64,000 nt of DNA from [Lactobacillus] timonensis (GTDB lineage Bacteria; Bacillota; Bacilli; Lactobacillales; Lactobacillaceae): NCBI RefSeq assembly GCF_900240275.1, contig NZ_LT964761.1:372298-436297 (forward strand), written 5' to 3'. The stretch's first letter is position 1. Every line of letters starts with the position of its first letter. The notes below the pieces were generated by a model. That model was not told where the DNA came from. It worked only from the letters and a program-made list of their open reading frames with translations, and made no database searches. A program made the translations under genes and the position numbers. Below, in pieces: positions 1-8,237 of the stretch.

Positions 1-97
1 GCATCATCCAGTGAAAGGGCATTGCCAACATCTGAATCAGGAGTGGCAATGACAGGACAAATGAAATCCAGAACCGCTTGGTTTCAGATAGCTTCAT
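1..97 (-). CDS. Copper-translocating P-type ATPase, N-terminal end only
   Basis: Only the first 32 codons are in the window; the gene runs off the left edge. The visible peptide starts MKLSETKRFW and continues into the hydrophobic stretch VLSLPLLIQMLAMPFHWMM, which matches the first membrane helix of Cu+ P1B-type ATPases that lack an N-terminal metal-binding domain. The ATG at 97 overlaps the stop of the cupredoxin gene by one base (TGATG) and has an AAAGGTGG ribosome site, so the two genes are translationally coupled. The role would be copper export or delivery at the membrane. The call rests on a short segment plus the copper context. Confidence 0.6.
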   Translation of the reverse strand, partial: MKLSETKRFWISFVLSLPLLIQMLAMPFHWMM

Positions 98-474
98 CAC
101 TTAACAACCACCTTTCCGTGAAACATATTCATTCCGCAAGCAAAGTCAATTGTCCCGGTCTTATCCGTTGGAATGTCAATTGTTGTCACATCCCGTTTTG
201 TCAAGTCCTCATTAACCCCCAGCCGGTCAAAAACGACGTGCGACAGACAGGCAGTACTGTCTTGCATATCAAAGTTTAACTTCGCTGGAACTCCCTTTTT
301 GAGAACAATTGTGCTTGGCGAATAACCACCTTTGACAACCACTGTTGCTGACTGTTGATTATCACTACCAGTGGCTAATTCAGCAGCCTCCTCGTGTTTT
401 CCAAGGAACCACCAGCCAATCACTCCCGCCAAAATAGCTGTAACCACGACCGCAATGATTTGTGTTGTCCCCAT
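97..474 (-). CDS. Membrane-anchored cupredoxin-like copper protein
   Basis: The 125-residue product has one N-terminal membrane helix (about residues 5-25) followed by a small cupredoxin-type beta domain. Candidate copper ligands are the Cys and His in TACLSHVVF and the Cys, Met and His of the C-terminal FACGMNMFHG motif. The domain probably sits on the outer face of the membrane and binds copper for the ATPase encoded next. I chose the ATG at 474 because GAAAGGGG lies 8 bases upstream. An upstream in-frame ATG at 522 would fall at the predicted transcription start. The upstream CopY-type boxes indicate copper-inducible expression. Confidence 0.8.
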   Translation of the reverse strand: MGTTQIIAVVVTAILAGVIGWWFLGKHEEAAELATGSDNQQSATVVVKGGYSPSTIVLKKGVPAKLNFDMQDSTACLSHVVFDRLGVNEDLTKRDVTTIDIPTDKTGTIDFACGMNMFHGKVVVK

Positions 475-500
475 TTTCAAGACCCCTTTCAGCATCTGTT

Positions 501-555
501 TACATTTGTAATCATTAATCAATTATCATTTTACTCTATCGTTTACAAATGTCAA
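501..555 (-). promoter_or_regulatory. Copper-responsive promoter with two CopY-type boxes
   Basis: On the minus strand TTGACA (550-555) and TAAAAT (528-533) are separated by 16 bases. A perfect TACAnnTGTA cop box lies at 501-510, just downstream of the -10. A one-mismatch copy (TACAAATGTC on the plus strand, 544-553) overlaps the -35. TACAnnTGTA is the established operator of CopY-family copper repressors. No copY gene is in the window, so it may lie beyond the ATPase or elsewhere. Confidence 0.78.
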
Positions 556-567
556 CACAAATACATT

Positions 568-593
568 AAAAAAACTCGTTGTCAAACAACGAG
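568..593 (-). terminator. Rho-independent terminator of the ComK-like gene
   Basis: On the minus strand a 7-bp stem CTCGTTG/CAACGAG is followed by a run of seven T. It lies 16 bases beyond the stop of the ComK-like gene. Confidence 0.8.
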
Positions 594-608
594 AATGATT
601 GCCATGGC

Positions 609-1367
609 CTAGCCAGTATAAGGAGTAAATGGCTTAAAGCCCAGCTGGCTAATTGCTGCCCGTTCTGCTGGCGTCAGTGTTTTTTGCTCAAATGCGCGTT
701 TCATTACCAGTTCGTGCTGGTGAATGCACAACAGCTGGTTGTACTCAACGAGCTGGTGTTGGAGCCGCCGGCGACGCTGGAAATCCGAAAACTCGACCTT
801 CGATCCCGCCAAGCCATGACAGTACTGGCGAAAGTCAGCTAATTCGAGTTGGAGGTGTGCTACCTGGTCTGCCGCCTGCATGTTATTCAAAAAAGACTTC
901 GCACACCACTGGACCGTCACCAGTAAAGGGGCATGGTTGTGAGCACTAGTAAATTGCAAACAGAGGTTATTATTTTTTCTGTCGGCAATTTCAGCATGGA
1001 CCAAGTGATGCGTCATCACCCAAACAACTTCCTCGTTAGCCGTGCCGCATGTCGGTACCAACTGGTATTTTCCTGCCACCGCTGCCCTGGTTACCCGGGG
1101 CATCCCCAACATTCGGTAGCACACCCGGTTATCCGCTTCGCTAATACAGTTTTCGGTAAAAAACTGCCGCAGTACCATGGTCAGCGGTCGGCGAATCAAC
1201 AACGTCTTTCCAGCCCGATCAACTACGAGGGTAGCTGGCTGTTCGTGATAGTCGCGACCAGTTAATAAGACAACCGAGTCCCAGGTAACGTGATAGGCAG
1301 CAACAACGTAGTCCACCTGTTGAAGAGGAAAAGTCGTGATGTTAATTGATAGGCATTGACCAGCCAT
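609..1367 (-). CDS. ComK-like competence transcription factor (tentative)
   Basis: The product has 252 residues. The central part (about 60-150) has the layout I associate with the ComK family: an RRPLTMVLRQFF helix, then VAGKYQLVPTCGT and VVWVMTHHLV, where ComK proteins carry a PT...W...H signature. The C-terminus is a basic, Gln/Arg-rich helical region. ComK binds AT-rich boxes and activates DNA-uptake genes. The start at 1367 has a GGGGTG site; the ORF is also open upstream to 1481, but without one. It is divergent from a SigH/ComX-like sigma factor, which supports a competence role. Overall similarity is weak, so this could be an unrelated lineage-specific regulator. Confidence 0.5.
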   Translation of the reverse strand: MAGQCLSINITTFPLQQVDYVVAAYHVTWDSVVLLTGRDYHEQPATLVVDRAGKTLLIRRPLTMVLRQFFTENCISEADNRVCYRMLGMPRVTRAAVAGKYQLVPTCGTANEEVVWVMTHHLVHAEIADRKNNNLCLQFTSAHNHAPLLVTVQWCAKSFLNNMQAADQVAHLQLELADFRQYCHGLAGSKVEFSDFQRRRRLQHQLVEYNQLLCIHQHELVMKRAFEQKTLTPAERAAISQLGFKPFTPYTG

Positions 1368-1516
1368 GTAAGCACCCCGGTAAAGATAATTTGTCAAGCA
1401 GGGGAAAAGCGTCTTTGACCAGCAAAAGCGCTTTCTCCCACGCCAATTAATGAGATTACAGAAATAATGACTGGTTGTCAATAAGCTTTACCCATAAAAA
1501 GCACTTTCTTACTGTG

Positions 1517-1530
1517 TTTTCTTAAGAAAA
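1517..1530. promoter_or_regulatory. 14-bp palindrome between the ComK-like and SigH-like genes
   Basis: TTTTCTTAAGAAAA is a perfect palindrome in the divergent intergenic region, 59 bases before the sigma factor start. It could be an operator controlling one or both genes. It does not match the Bacillus ComK box (AAAA-N5-TTTT) exactly, and the binding protein is unknown. Confidence 0.4.
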
Positions 1531-1589
1531 GATTTTTCCTAAACTGTATTCAACCTTGGCCAGGGAAATCACAATGATAAGGTGAAAAC

Positions 1590-2150
1590 ATGAGTAAACG
1601 AACGATGACTGAAGGCTTAAGTTTTCTGCTCGCAAACGAGCGGACTAAGCTCATCCACGGGGTCTTAAAAAGCCTCTACCTCCGACAGAGTGATGACGAT
1701 TACCAGGATTGTTTCCAGGAAGGATGCCTGCTCTTTGCCCAGGCTTACTGTGACTTTCCCCAAGAAGTTAATGAACACGAAAACTACCTAATGCACTTTG
1801 CTTACCAAAGGATCCGCTGGCGACTGCTTGACCAGCGCCAACGAGCATCATGGCAGGCAAGTCACTGCGAATGTTCCCTGGATAGCCCGGCGCTCAGCCC
1901 AACGCAGAAAGAGCTCCTCTTCCTCGACCCCGCAAGCAATTCGCCGCTAGCCGTCACGGCGAAGAACGACTTGTTTGCGCGCTTAGCTAATGATTGTACG
2001 ACCAAGCAGCGAAACTATCTCTTATCAGTAGTAGTCCGCCACCTGACCGATAGCGAAATCGCTCAATACTATGGTGTTAGCCGCCAAACAGTTTACCAGT
2101 GGAAGAAGGGAGTAGTTGCCAAAGCAAGGCAAATTTTAAAACTTAGGTAG
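1590..2150 (+). CDS. sigH: SigH/ComX-like alternative sigma factor
   Basis: The 186-residue product is a small sigma-70-type protein. An N-terminal region 2-like helical domain (about 20-85, including DDYQDCFQEG and YQRIRWRLLDQRQR) is followed by a C-terminal region 4 helix-turn-helix (about 150-180, LTDSEIAQYYGVSRQTVYQW). In lactobacilli such as L. sakei, sigma factors of this family switch on late competence genes. AAGGTG lies upstream of the ATG. The gene is monocistronic, divergent from the ComK-like gene, and ends at a strong terminator. It could also be an orphan ECF-like factor, but the size and the neighbour favour SigH/ComX. Confidence 0.7.
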   Translation: MSKRTMTEGLSFLLANERTKLIHGVLKSLYLRQSDDDYQDCFQEGCLLFAQAYCDFPQEVNEHENYLMHFAYQRIRWRLLDQRQRASWQASHCECSLDSPALSPTQKELLFLDPASNSPLAVTAKNDLFARLANDCTTKQRNYLLSVVVRHLTDSEIAQYYGVSRQTVYQWKKGVVAKARQILKLR

Positions 2151-2155
2151 CAAAT

Positions 2156-2185
2156 AAGGCTTTCGTGATTGAACACGAAAGCCTT
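2156..2185. terminator. Bidirectional terminator between sigH and the asparaginase gene
   Basis: A perfect 12-bp stem AAGGCTTTCGTG / CACGAAAGCCTT has a 6-base loop and lies between two convergent genes. T-rich sequence follows on the plus side. Confidence 0.85.
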
Positions 2186-2204
2186 TCATTTAGCTAATAT
2201 CAGC

Positions 2205-3221
2205 TTACAATTTAACGGCATCGCCCGGTGTCAACGTGACTTCACCAACGAGGTTTTCGTTAAACAACTTTGTAATGCCGTCAACATCCAACCCCTGACC
2301 AAGCCCCCACATCAGCTTAGTAATTGCGCTTTCGGCGGTCATGTCGTGGGAAGAAATAGCTCCTTCCAGTAGTGCCAGACGACCGACTTCATAACGGGTC
2401 AGGTCGCTGCGCTCGTAGAGACACTGACTAGTGGCGATTACCGGAATTCCCCGGTGGATCAAATCGCCAATCACGGCTACCAGGTTACGCCGAATAAAGT
2501 TCATGCCGCCAAGCCCGTAAGCTTCGATCACAATCCCCCGGCAACCATTGTCGACCATCGCATAAAGTAGTTGCGGATCAAACCCGGGGAAGAGCTTAAC
2601 TAGGGCAACGTGAGTCTCCAACTGGTCTTGCAGGCGGCAAGGCTTAGTTGGCGACACCGGCTTCCAGCCCGTATAAACAATCCCGTCGGAAGTAACGTTA
2701 GCAATTGGCGGCACCTTCACACTCTCAAAGGCGTCAAAGTTAGTCGTCCGTACTTTCACCGCCCGGGAGCCGAGCATGATCTTCCGGTTAAAGGCCAAAT
2801 AAATGGCTGGTGGACAATTTGCGGCAGCAGCAAAGGCTAGCCGGAGGTTATCAATTGCATCAGTCAGCACCTCGTTAATTGGCACCTGACTGCCCGTCAA
2901 CACCACTGGGATATCAATGTTTTGAAGCATGAATGACAGTATCGACGAAGTATATGCCATTGTATCTGTACCATGAGAGATGACGATTCCGTCATACTTA
3001 GTCCGATAGCAAAAGACTTTCTTAGCCATTAGTTGCCACTCTTCTGGTTGGATGTTCGAAGAATCTAGCTCGAGGATGTCTTCAACATCAATCTTGTACG
3101 GCACGGGTCCCAACTGTTTGATCAATGACGCCCCTTTTTCCTGCGGCTTTAAACCGGTACTGGAAGTTTCAGACGCGATCGTCCCGCCAGTTGTTAACAA
3201 TAAAAGCTTCTTTGCTGTCAC
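2205..3221 (-). CDS. ansA: Type I L-asparaginase
   Basis: The 338-residue enzyme hydrolyses L-asparagine to aspartate and ammonia, probably in the cytoplasm since no signal peptide is seen. The first catalytic Thr is in TTGGTIAS near the N-terminus, and the second catalytic block is ISHGTDTMAYT around residue 90. VVLTGSQ and the C-terminal RGIVIEAYGLGG segment are also typical. I chose the GTG start at 3221 because AAGGGAG lies 8 bases upstream; a GTG three codons earlier sits inside that ribosome site. The gene stands alone and converges on sigH. Confidence 0.93.
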   Translation of the reverse strand: MTAKKLLLLTTGGTIASETSSTGLKPQEKGASLIKQLGPVPYKIDVEDILELDSSNIQPEEWQLMAKKVFCYRTKYDGIVISHGTDTMAYTSSILSFMLQNIDIPVVLTGSQVPINEVLTDAIDNLRLAFAAAANCPPAIYLAFNRKIMLGSRAVKVRTTNFDAFESVKVPPIANVTSDGIVYTGWKPVSPTKPCRLQDQLETHVALVKLFPGFDPQLLYAMVDNGCRGIVIEAYGLGGMNFIRRNLVAVIGDLIHRGIPVIATSQCLYERSDLTRYEVGRLALLEGAISSHDMTAESAITKLMWGLGQGLDVDGITKLFNENLVGEVTLTPGDAVKL

Positions 3222-3363
3222 CTTAATCACTCCCTTACGATTAGTCTTATTTTACCACCGCGTTCCCGCCACCGTACACTGCTCATCATTAGCTTTGTCA
3301 GGTGGCATCATAGTATAATGGACGTGTTGTTAAACACTACTCACTTTTGGGGAGGCATTTTCT

Positions 3364-4254
3364 ATGAAAATTAAGAACGTTGTTGTCGCCGGCGCCGGTG
3401 TTCTTGGCAGCCAAATTGCTTTTCAGGCCGCCCGTTTCGGGTTCCAGGTTAAAATCTGGAACCGCCATGTCGACCGCGCAGAACGGCGGTTAGCTGCTAT
3501 CAAAGCCCCATTTATGAAGGATATGCAAGCGAGTGAACAAGATTATCAGCAGGCCATGGACCACATTGTCGACATCAGCAACGACCTAGCCAAGACCGTT
3601 GCCGATGCCGACCTGGTAATCGAATCTGTTTCAGAATCACTTGCCATTAAAAAGACCTTCTATGAGGATCTTGGCAAAGTGCTGCCGGCAGACACCATTG
3701 TTGCTAGCAACTCGTCCACTTTCGTCCCAAGCGAACTGGTTAAGTTTACTAACTTCCCATCCCGCTTCCTCCATATGCACTTTGCCAACCACATTTGGAA
3801 GCACAACGTAGCCGAAATCGTCGGGACTGCTGAAACAGCCCCTGCCGCTAAGGAAGCCGTGATCGACTTTACCCGCGCAATTGACATGGTTCCGGTGGTC
3901 TTGAAGAAGGAAAACCATGGCTACGTGATGAACGCCCTGCTCATCCCATTGCTCAACGCCGCGCAAAACTTGTGGGCTAACGGCATCGCTGACCCACACA
4001 CCATCGATAAGGACTGGATGATCTCCAATGGTTCTCCGATGGGCCCATTCATGATCCTCGACGTCGTAGGACTACGGACCGCCTACGAAATCGTCAACAA
4101 TCAGTACCAGCAGACTAAGGACCCGCGGGCAAAAAAGATTGCTGATAAGCTCAAGAAAATGATCGATGCTGGTCACACCGGGGTGGAAGCAGGCCAAGGC
4201 TTCTACCACTATCCGAACCCGGAATTCCAGGATCCAGACTTTTTGAAAAAATAG
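3364..4254 (+). CDS. 3-hydroxyacyl-CoA dehydrogenase family protein
   Basis: The 296-residue NAD-dependent oxidoreductase starts with a Rossmann motif GAGVLGSQIA (residues 10-19). The catalytic region includes SNSSTFVPSEL and HMHFANHIW (about 118-145), followed by the helical C-terminal domain of the 3-hydroxybutyryl-CoA dehydrogenase family. No other fatty-acid oxidation gene is nearby, and lactobacilli normally lack that pathway, so the true substrate may be another 3-hydroxy acid. GGGGAGG lies 8 bases before the ATG and a TATAAT at 3314-3319 may be the -10. A terminator follows directly. Confidence 0.82.
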   Translation: MKIKNVVVAGAGVLGSQIAFQAARFGFQVKIWNRHVDRAERRLAAIKAPFMKDMQASEQDYQQAMDHIVDISNDLAKTVADADLVIESVSESLAIKKTFYEDLGKVLPADTIVASNSSTFVPSELVKFTNFPSRFLHMHFANHIWKHNVAEIVGTAETAPAAKEAVIDFTRAIDMVPVVLKKENHGYVMNALLIPLLNAAQNLWANGIADPHTIDKDWMISNGSPMGPFMILDVVGLRTAYEIVNNQYQQTKDPRAKKIADKLKKMIDAGHTGVEAGQGFYHYPNPEFQDPDFLKK

Positions 4255-4273
4255 GTAAGATTTCCCATACTAA

Positions 4274-4305
4274 AAAACGGATGTCGTTGTCGCGGCATCC
4301 GTTTT
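4274..4305. terminator. Terminator after the hydroxyacyl-CoA dehydrogenase gene
   Basis: A 10-bp stem AAAACGGATG / CATCCGTTTT lies between two convergent genes. A-rich and T-rich flanks suggest it works in both directions. Confidence 0.85.
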
Positions 4306-4311
4306 GTTGTC

Positions 4312-5010
4312 TTATAGCATTCCTAGCAAGTCCTTAATAAGGAAAAAGATTACCGGCACAAGAAGTGCTGGCAGAAAATTAAGTATTTTAAAATGACGAA
4401 TTTTGAGCATTGACAGCCCCGTGGCGGCAATCAGAAAACCACCGACAATGGCGACCTCAGTTACTAGCTCGCCATTAAAAAATGAGGCTGATAAGTACTT
4501 AGCGACTAGGTAGATCGTTCCCTGCCACACCAGGACTACGGGAGCCGACCACATCATCCCCCAGCCAAAACTGGCGCCGAGGACCATCGCGGTGATCAAA
4601 GCCATCATCGCGTTAGTATATAGCATGGTGTTATTCCCCTCGACCGCTGACATTACCGGGCCAACAATTGAAAGAGCGCCAACACAGTAGAGTAGAATGG
4701 CCGTCGTCAATCCCTCGCTCAGCCCTTCTCGCCCACCACCACCAATCCGCTTAGTAAGGCGATTAACTTTACCATCAAGGTCCCACCAGGTACCAAGAAC
4801 CGCGCCGAGAGACAAACTGACAATAAACATGACCTGGTAGTGGCTCTTTGGCATGTTATTTACTAAACTCTCCATCCCAATACCCAGGGCGGAAAGCCCC
4901 ATCACCACGAAAAGAGCCTGCTCGTATTTTTTCTTGATGCCGTCATTGATCAAGCAGCCGACAGTAGTCCCGATAACCACGCCAAAAAAGTTGGCCAGTA
5001 TCCCGCTCAT
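4312..5010 (-). CDS. DUF554 family membrane protein
   Basis: The 232-residue protein is almost entirely hydrophobic, with about seven membrane helices, and starts MSGILANFFGVVIGTTVGC, the typical opening of DUF554 proteins (YdfK-like, possibly transporters). The biochemical function is unknown. The ATG at 5010 has GGGGTG 6 bases upstream. That site follows directly on the T-run of a terminator hairpin, so the preceding transcript ends right where this ribosome site begins. Confidence 0.82.
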   Translation of the reverse strand: MSGILANFFGVVIGTTVGCLINDGIKKKYEQALFVVMGLSALGIGMESLVNNMPKSHYQVMFIVSLSLGAVLGTWWDLDGKVNRLTKRIGGGGREGLSEGLTTAILLYCVGALSIVGPVMSAVEGNNTMLYTNAMMALITAMVLGASFGWGMMWSAPVVLVWQGTIYLVAKYLSASFFNGELVTEVAIVGGFLIAATGLSMLKIRHFKILNFLPALLVPVIFFLIKDLLGML

Positions 5011-5022
5011 TTCATTCACCCC

Positions 5023-5057
5023 AAAAAACGGGACGACCACCTTCCGGCCTGTCCCGT
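5023..5057 (-). terminator. Terminator abutting the DUF554 ribosome site
   Basis: On the minus strand ACGGGAC (complement of 5051-5057) pairs with GTCCCGT (5028-5034), with an inner GGCC/GGTC extension and six T. It ends the glycosylase-HAD transcript. The T-run runs straight into the GGGGTG ribosome site of the DUF554 gene. Confidence 0.75.
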
Positions 5058-5102
5058 AATATACTTGGTTAAATTGACCATTATTTATATAATAACACGC
5101 TT

Positions 5103-5921
5103 TCAGTTCTTCCGGAGGTAATCGTCCAGGACAACCAAAACCCCGTCGTGGTTATTGTCTACTGGAACCTGGTGGTTGGCCACGGACTGTGCTGCCGCCC
5201 CACCGTTTGGCATGGCCCAGCTAGTATCAGCTAACTGCAGCATGGTGACATCATTGCCACCGTCGCCAAAGACCATCAGGTCGCTATTTGATAATCCCCA
5301 CTTATCAAGCAGGTAACGCAGTGCGAAGGCCTTATCAACCCCGGGAATGGTGAGATCAACTGACCCATTACCACTTGGCGTCGCCTTAACTTTTCCCGGG
5401 AAACGACTTTCGATTTGTGCCAATAATCGTTTGACCTCTTCCTCATCATCAATCGTGAAGGAAATCTGGAAAAACTGATCGTCTGGCAGCTGGTCAAAGT
5501 TATCCACCACCACGTGCTTAGGAAAGTAAAACTTCATCCACTTCATCATTTCAGGTGACAGATTGCGGGACAGGTAACCAGCCTTGACCCCCGCCATCAA
5601 CGGGGTGATCCCTAGTTCCTTGATCATAAAGGGAACTAACTCGGCAACCATTTGCGAATCGAGTGTTTTGACCAATAGTGGCTGCTCACCTTGACGTACG
5701 TAGGCCCCGTTTTCACAAACAAAGATCAACTGGTTAATCATCGCCGGTGTAAAGTACTTTGCGAGGTTTTCGTACTGGTCACCGCTGGCGACAATCACCC
5801 GAATTCCCTGGGTTGTTAGTTGATCCAGCAAGTTGGCAAAACGTTGCTGATCAAAATGCTTATCATCACGCAAGAATGTTCCATCCATGTCAAAAGCAAC
5901 AGCCTTAAATGGTAGTGTCAT
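5103..5921 (-). CDS. Cof-type HAD-superfamily phosphatase
   Basis: The 272-residue cytoplasmic sugar-phosphatase-like enzyme has HAD motif I FDMDGTFLRDD near residue 10 (Asp nucleophile), motif II VASGD near 44, and the late motif VFGDGGNDVTML near 217 that binds Mg2+. The middle third is the type C2 cap that sets substrate choice, probably a phosphosugar or flavin phosphate; I cannot tell which. Its ATG overlaps the stop of the upstream glycosylase gene (ATGA), so the two are co-transcribed and translationally coupled. Confidence 0.88.
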   Translation of the reverse strand: MTLPFKAVAFDMDGTFLRDDKHFDQQRFANLLDQLTTQGIRVIVASGDQYENLAKYFTPAMINQLIFVCENGAYVRQGEQPLLVKTLDSQMVAELVPFMIKELGITPLMAGVKAGYLSRNLSPEMMKWMKFYFPKHVVVDNFDQLPDDQFFQISFTIDDEEEVKRLLAQIESRFPGKVKATPSGNGSVDLTIPGVDKAFALRYLLDKWGLSNSDLMVFGDGGNDVTMLQLADTSWAMPNGGAAAQSVANHQVPVDNNHDGVLVVLDDYLRKN

Positions 5922-6583
5922 GAAATTACTCCTTTCGTTGGCGGCAGGATTAACCGGTCGCCAGCTAAAAAACTATCTTGAAACTTAGTGAGTGGGTGAA
6001 AATAAACTTTCCCAAATTCGTCAATCTGGCCGTGAAAATCCTTCGCCATATCAATTGCAAAACCTGCTGGCAACTGACAAAGTCGGGCCAAACTCTGATA
6101 ATTTGTCAGGTTAGCGACTCCCAACTGGGTAAAAAGTGTCCGTGCGTACTTATCAGCAATAAAAGTTGGCACATCAAAAATATATGTCAGCAAAACATCG
6201 GCGGTTTCTTGCCCAACGCCGCGGAGTTTCAGCAGCCGTTGACGCAATTGTGACCCGTAATGTTGCCGGATAGCCACATAGTCATAATGCCACTCCCTCA
6301 GCCAAGAAAAGACACTCACTAGTGCCCGGCTCTTATTGCGGTAAAAGCCAGCTGGCCGCACCAATGTTTGTAGTTGATCCGTTGACAACGCCAGCAAGCA
6401 ATCCGGATCAAAGGCAGTTGTCTTGCGAAACAGTGTCATGGCCTGGTCGGCATTGCGCCAGTTGGTATTTTGAATCAAAACAGCGCCAACAATTATTTCC
6501 TCGCGAGAATCTCCCGGCCACCAGCCGGACGGGCCCATCTCATCTAACATTTTTTGATAAAGCGTGGTTAATGTTAACTGCAC
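5918..6583 (-). CDS. HhH-GPD DNA glycosylase, MagIII-like
   Basis: The 221-residue protein belongs to the endonuclease III superfamily of base-excision enzymes. The helix-hairpin-helix LRGVGQETADVLL (about 120-132) is followed by the catalytic Asp in FIADKYARTL. Endonuclease III has Lys in GRKTA; here the position is Glu (GQETA), and the four C-terminal cluster cysteines are absent. Both traits are typical of monofunctional 3-methyladenine glycosylases such as MagIII. GTG start with AAGGAG 7 bases upstream. It forms a two-gene operon with the HAD phosphatase. Confidence 0.8.
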   Translation of the reverse strand: MQLTLTTLYQKMLDEMGPSGWWPGDSREEIIVGAVLIQNTNWRNADQAMTLFRKTTAFDPDCLLALSTDQLQTLVRPAGFYRNKSRALVSVFSWLREWHYDYVAIRQHYGSQLRQRLLKLRGVGQETADVLLTYIFDVPTFIADKYARTLFTQLGVANLTNYQSLARLCQLPAGFAIDMAKDFHGQIDEFGKVYFHPLTKFQDSFLAGDRLILPPTKGVIS

Positions 6584-6684
6584 GGTTTAACTCCTTCCCC
6601 TTCCCAAGTTAGTGTAACGGTTAGGCACCATTTTTTCCAGCTAAAGAGAATTTGTCAGTCCACCAAATAACTATTGACGTGATT

Positions 6685-7869
6685 TTAACGGGAACTGTTT
6701 CTTAAAGAGTCTCGGCGAAGCATAATCGCCGCAATTGTCCCCAAGCAGGCAAAGATGGCCCCAACCATCCCCACCATCTTCAGCGGAACAAACTAGACAG
6801 CAAAAGAAATGGTTAACGACCCTACCATCACCCCAACGTTCGTACAAAGAGGGTCCAGTGATGACGCAAGGTTTAGTGCGGATGGGTATTCACCGGTCGC
6901 CACGTTCAAAAACATCACCTGGAGAATGGAACTAGGCATCCCCAGCAAGAGGCAAACCAGCGAAATAACAACGACTCCTAGCCATGGTTGCTGAAAACTA
7001 GGTGTCATCAGCAACAGGAGCACCAGCGTTGCTGTTTCAATCACTGGCATTTTTTGGGTCTGATAGCGGCCAGCAACCCAACCGGCACAAAAGTTACCGA
7101 TAATAAACATGATTCCGATGACACTTAGAATCCAGTTGAACTCCGAACGAGAAAAGCCCAGTGTATTAACCAACAGCGGCCGAATGAAGGTGTAGAAACT
7201 GTACTGGGCCGCGTAGGTCGCAACCACAATCACCACGCCGCAAATTACCCGCCAATCCGATAACAGAGTTAGTTGGTGCCCCACTGAGCTACGGCTTTGC
7301 GGAGTGTGGTGCGGCAAGACTGCAAACAATGCCACAGTTACTAAGACGGTTAAAATACTAATAATGATGAAACTAACCTGCCAATTAGACAAGTTAGTAA
7401 TCATTGTTCCCAACGGCACCCCCACAATTGTCGCAATGTTATATCCAGAATAAGTAATTGCCACTAGCATGGGGCGCTTGGCTGGCGGCGCCACAATACT
7501 GCCGTAGACGAGGATTAGTGAAATAATTACCCCGGCAACCATTGCGGTAATAACCCGGCTGACAAAAAGCCACGGCAAAGAAGGGGCGAAGGCTGTCATC
7601 GTGTTACCTACCAGGAACACTACCATGGCAGCTATTAGTACTCGAAACCGGGGCCAGCGGCTGGTTAAGGTAGTGATGAGCGGTGTGGCCAGGACATAAG
7701 TTAAAGCAAAAACTGTAACCAGTGTCCCAACCGCCGATAAAGAGGCCTGGTAAGTCTGCGCAATGTTAGAAGTAACCCCCACCACCAGAAATTCGTTGCA
7801 GCCGAGCAAAAAAGCAACCGCCACAAAAGTCAATACCTGGCAGTGATAGCGATGTTGATTCTTTTCCAA
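6685..7869 (-). pseudogene. MFS efflux transporter with premature amber stop
   Basis: This is a DHA1-type major facilitator (drug or sugar efflux family). The ORF from a TTG start at 7869 (GGGAGG 7 bases upstream) ends at a TAG at 6793-6795 after 358 residues. In the same frame the sequence stays coding-like for 35 more codons (FVPLKMVGMVGAIFACLG... ending LRRDSLRNSSR) up to a TAA at 6685-6687. That stretch is the expected last membrane helix and basic tail. Read through, the protein would have the usual length of about 394 residues. So helix 12 is lost by one nonsense codon and the pump is probably impaired. It is divergent from the ACT gene. Confidence 0.82.
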
Positions 7870-7959
7870 AATGATTCCTCCCGTGACCAGCTCTTTTGCT
7901 CCACCCGGGCCCATGTTAAAATAAGGCAACTCGTTGTCGACCGATTAAAGGAGGACCAC

Positions 7960-8226
7960 ATGAAAGCCATTTTAACAACCATTGGAAAAGACCGTCCCGG
8001 GATCGTTGCCGGAGTTAGCCAGTACCTTGCCTCTAATGATATCAATATTTTGGATATTTCGCAGACAATCATGGACGATAACTTCACGATGATGATGCAG
8101 GTATCAGTTAACGACCAAACTAATTTTCAGCAGCTATTGAATGAACTCCACCAGTTAGGCAAAAGACTATCCGTCACCATTGACCTACGTAACGAAGAAC
8201 TATACCGCGCCATGCAACAACTGTAA
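7960..8226 (+). CDS. ACT domain protein, UPF0237 family
   Basis: The 88-residue single ACT-domain protein starts [23 protein letters not shown] domains bind amino acids and control partner enzymes, so this is probably a ligand-sensing regulator. AAAGGAGG lies 6 bases before the ATG. It is followed 11 bases later by the UPF0210/DUF711 gene. The pairing of these two families is widespread in Firmicutes and implies joint action, but the reaction is not known. Confidence 0.9.
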   Translation: MKAILTTIGKDRPGIVAGVSQYLASNDINILDISQTIMDDNFTMMMQVSVNDQTNFQQLLNELHQLGKRLSVTIDLRNEELYRAMQQL

Positions 8227-8237
8227 GGAGGAAACAG

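Noticed and set aside
1481-1560. Bacillus-type ComK box (AAAA-N5-TTTT) in the comK-sigH spacer
   Set aside because: A/T runs are present but not with the required spacing; only the TTTTCTTAAGAAAA palindrome is clear.
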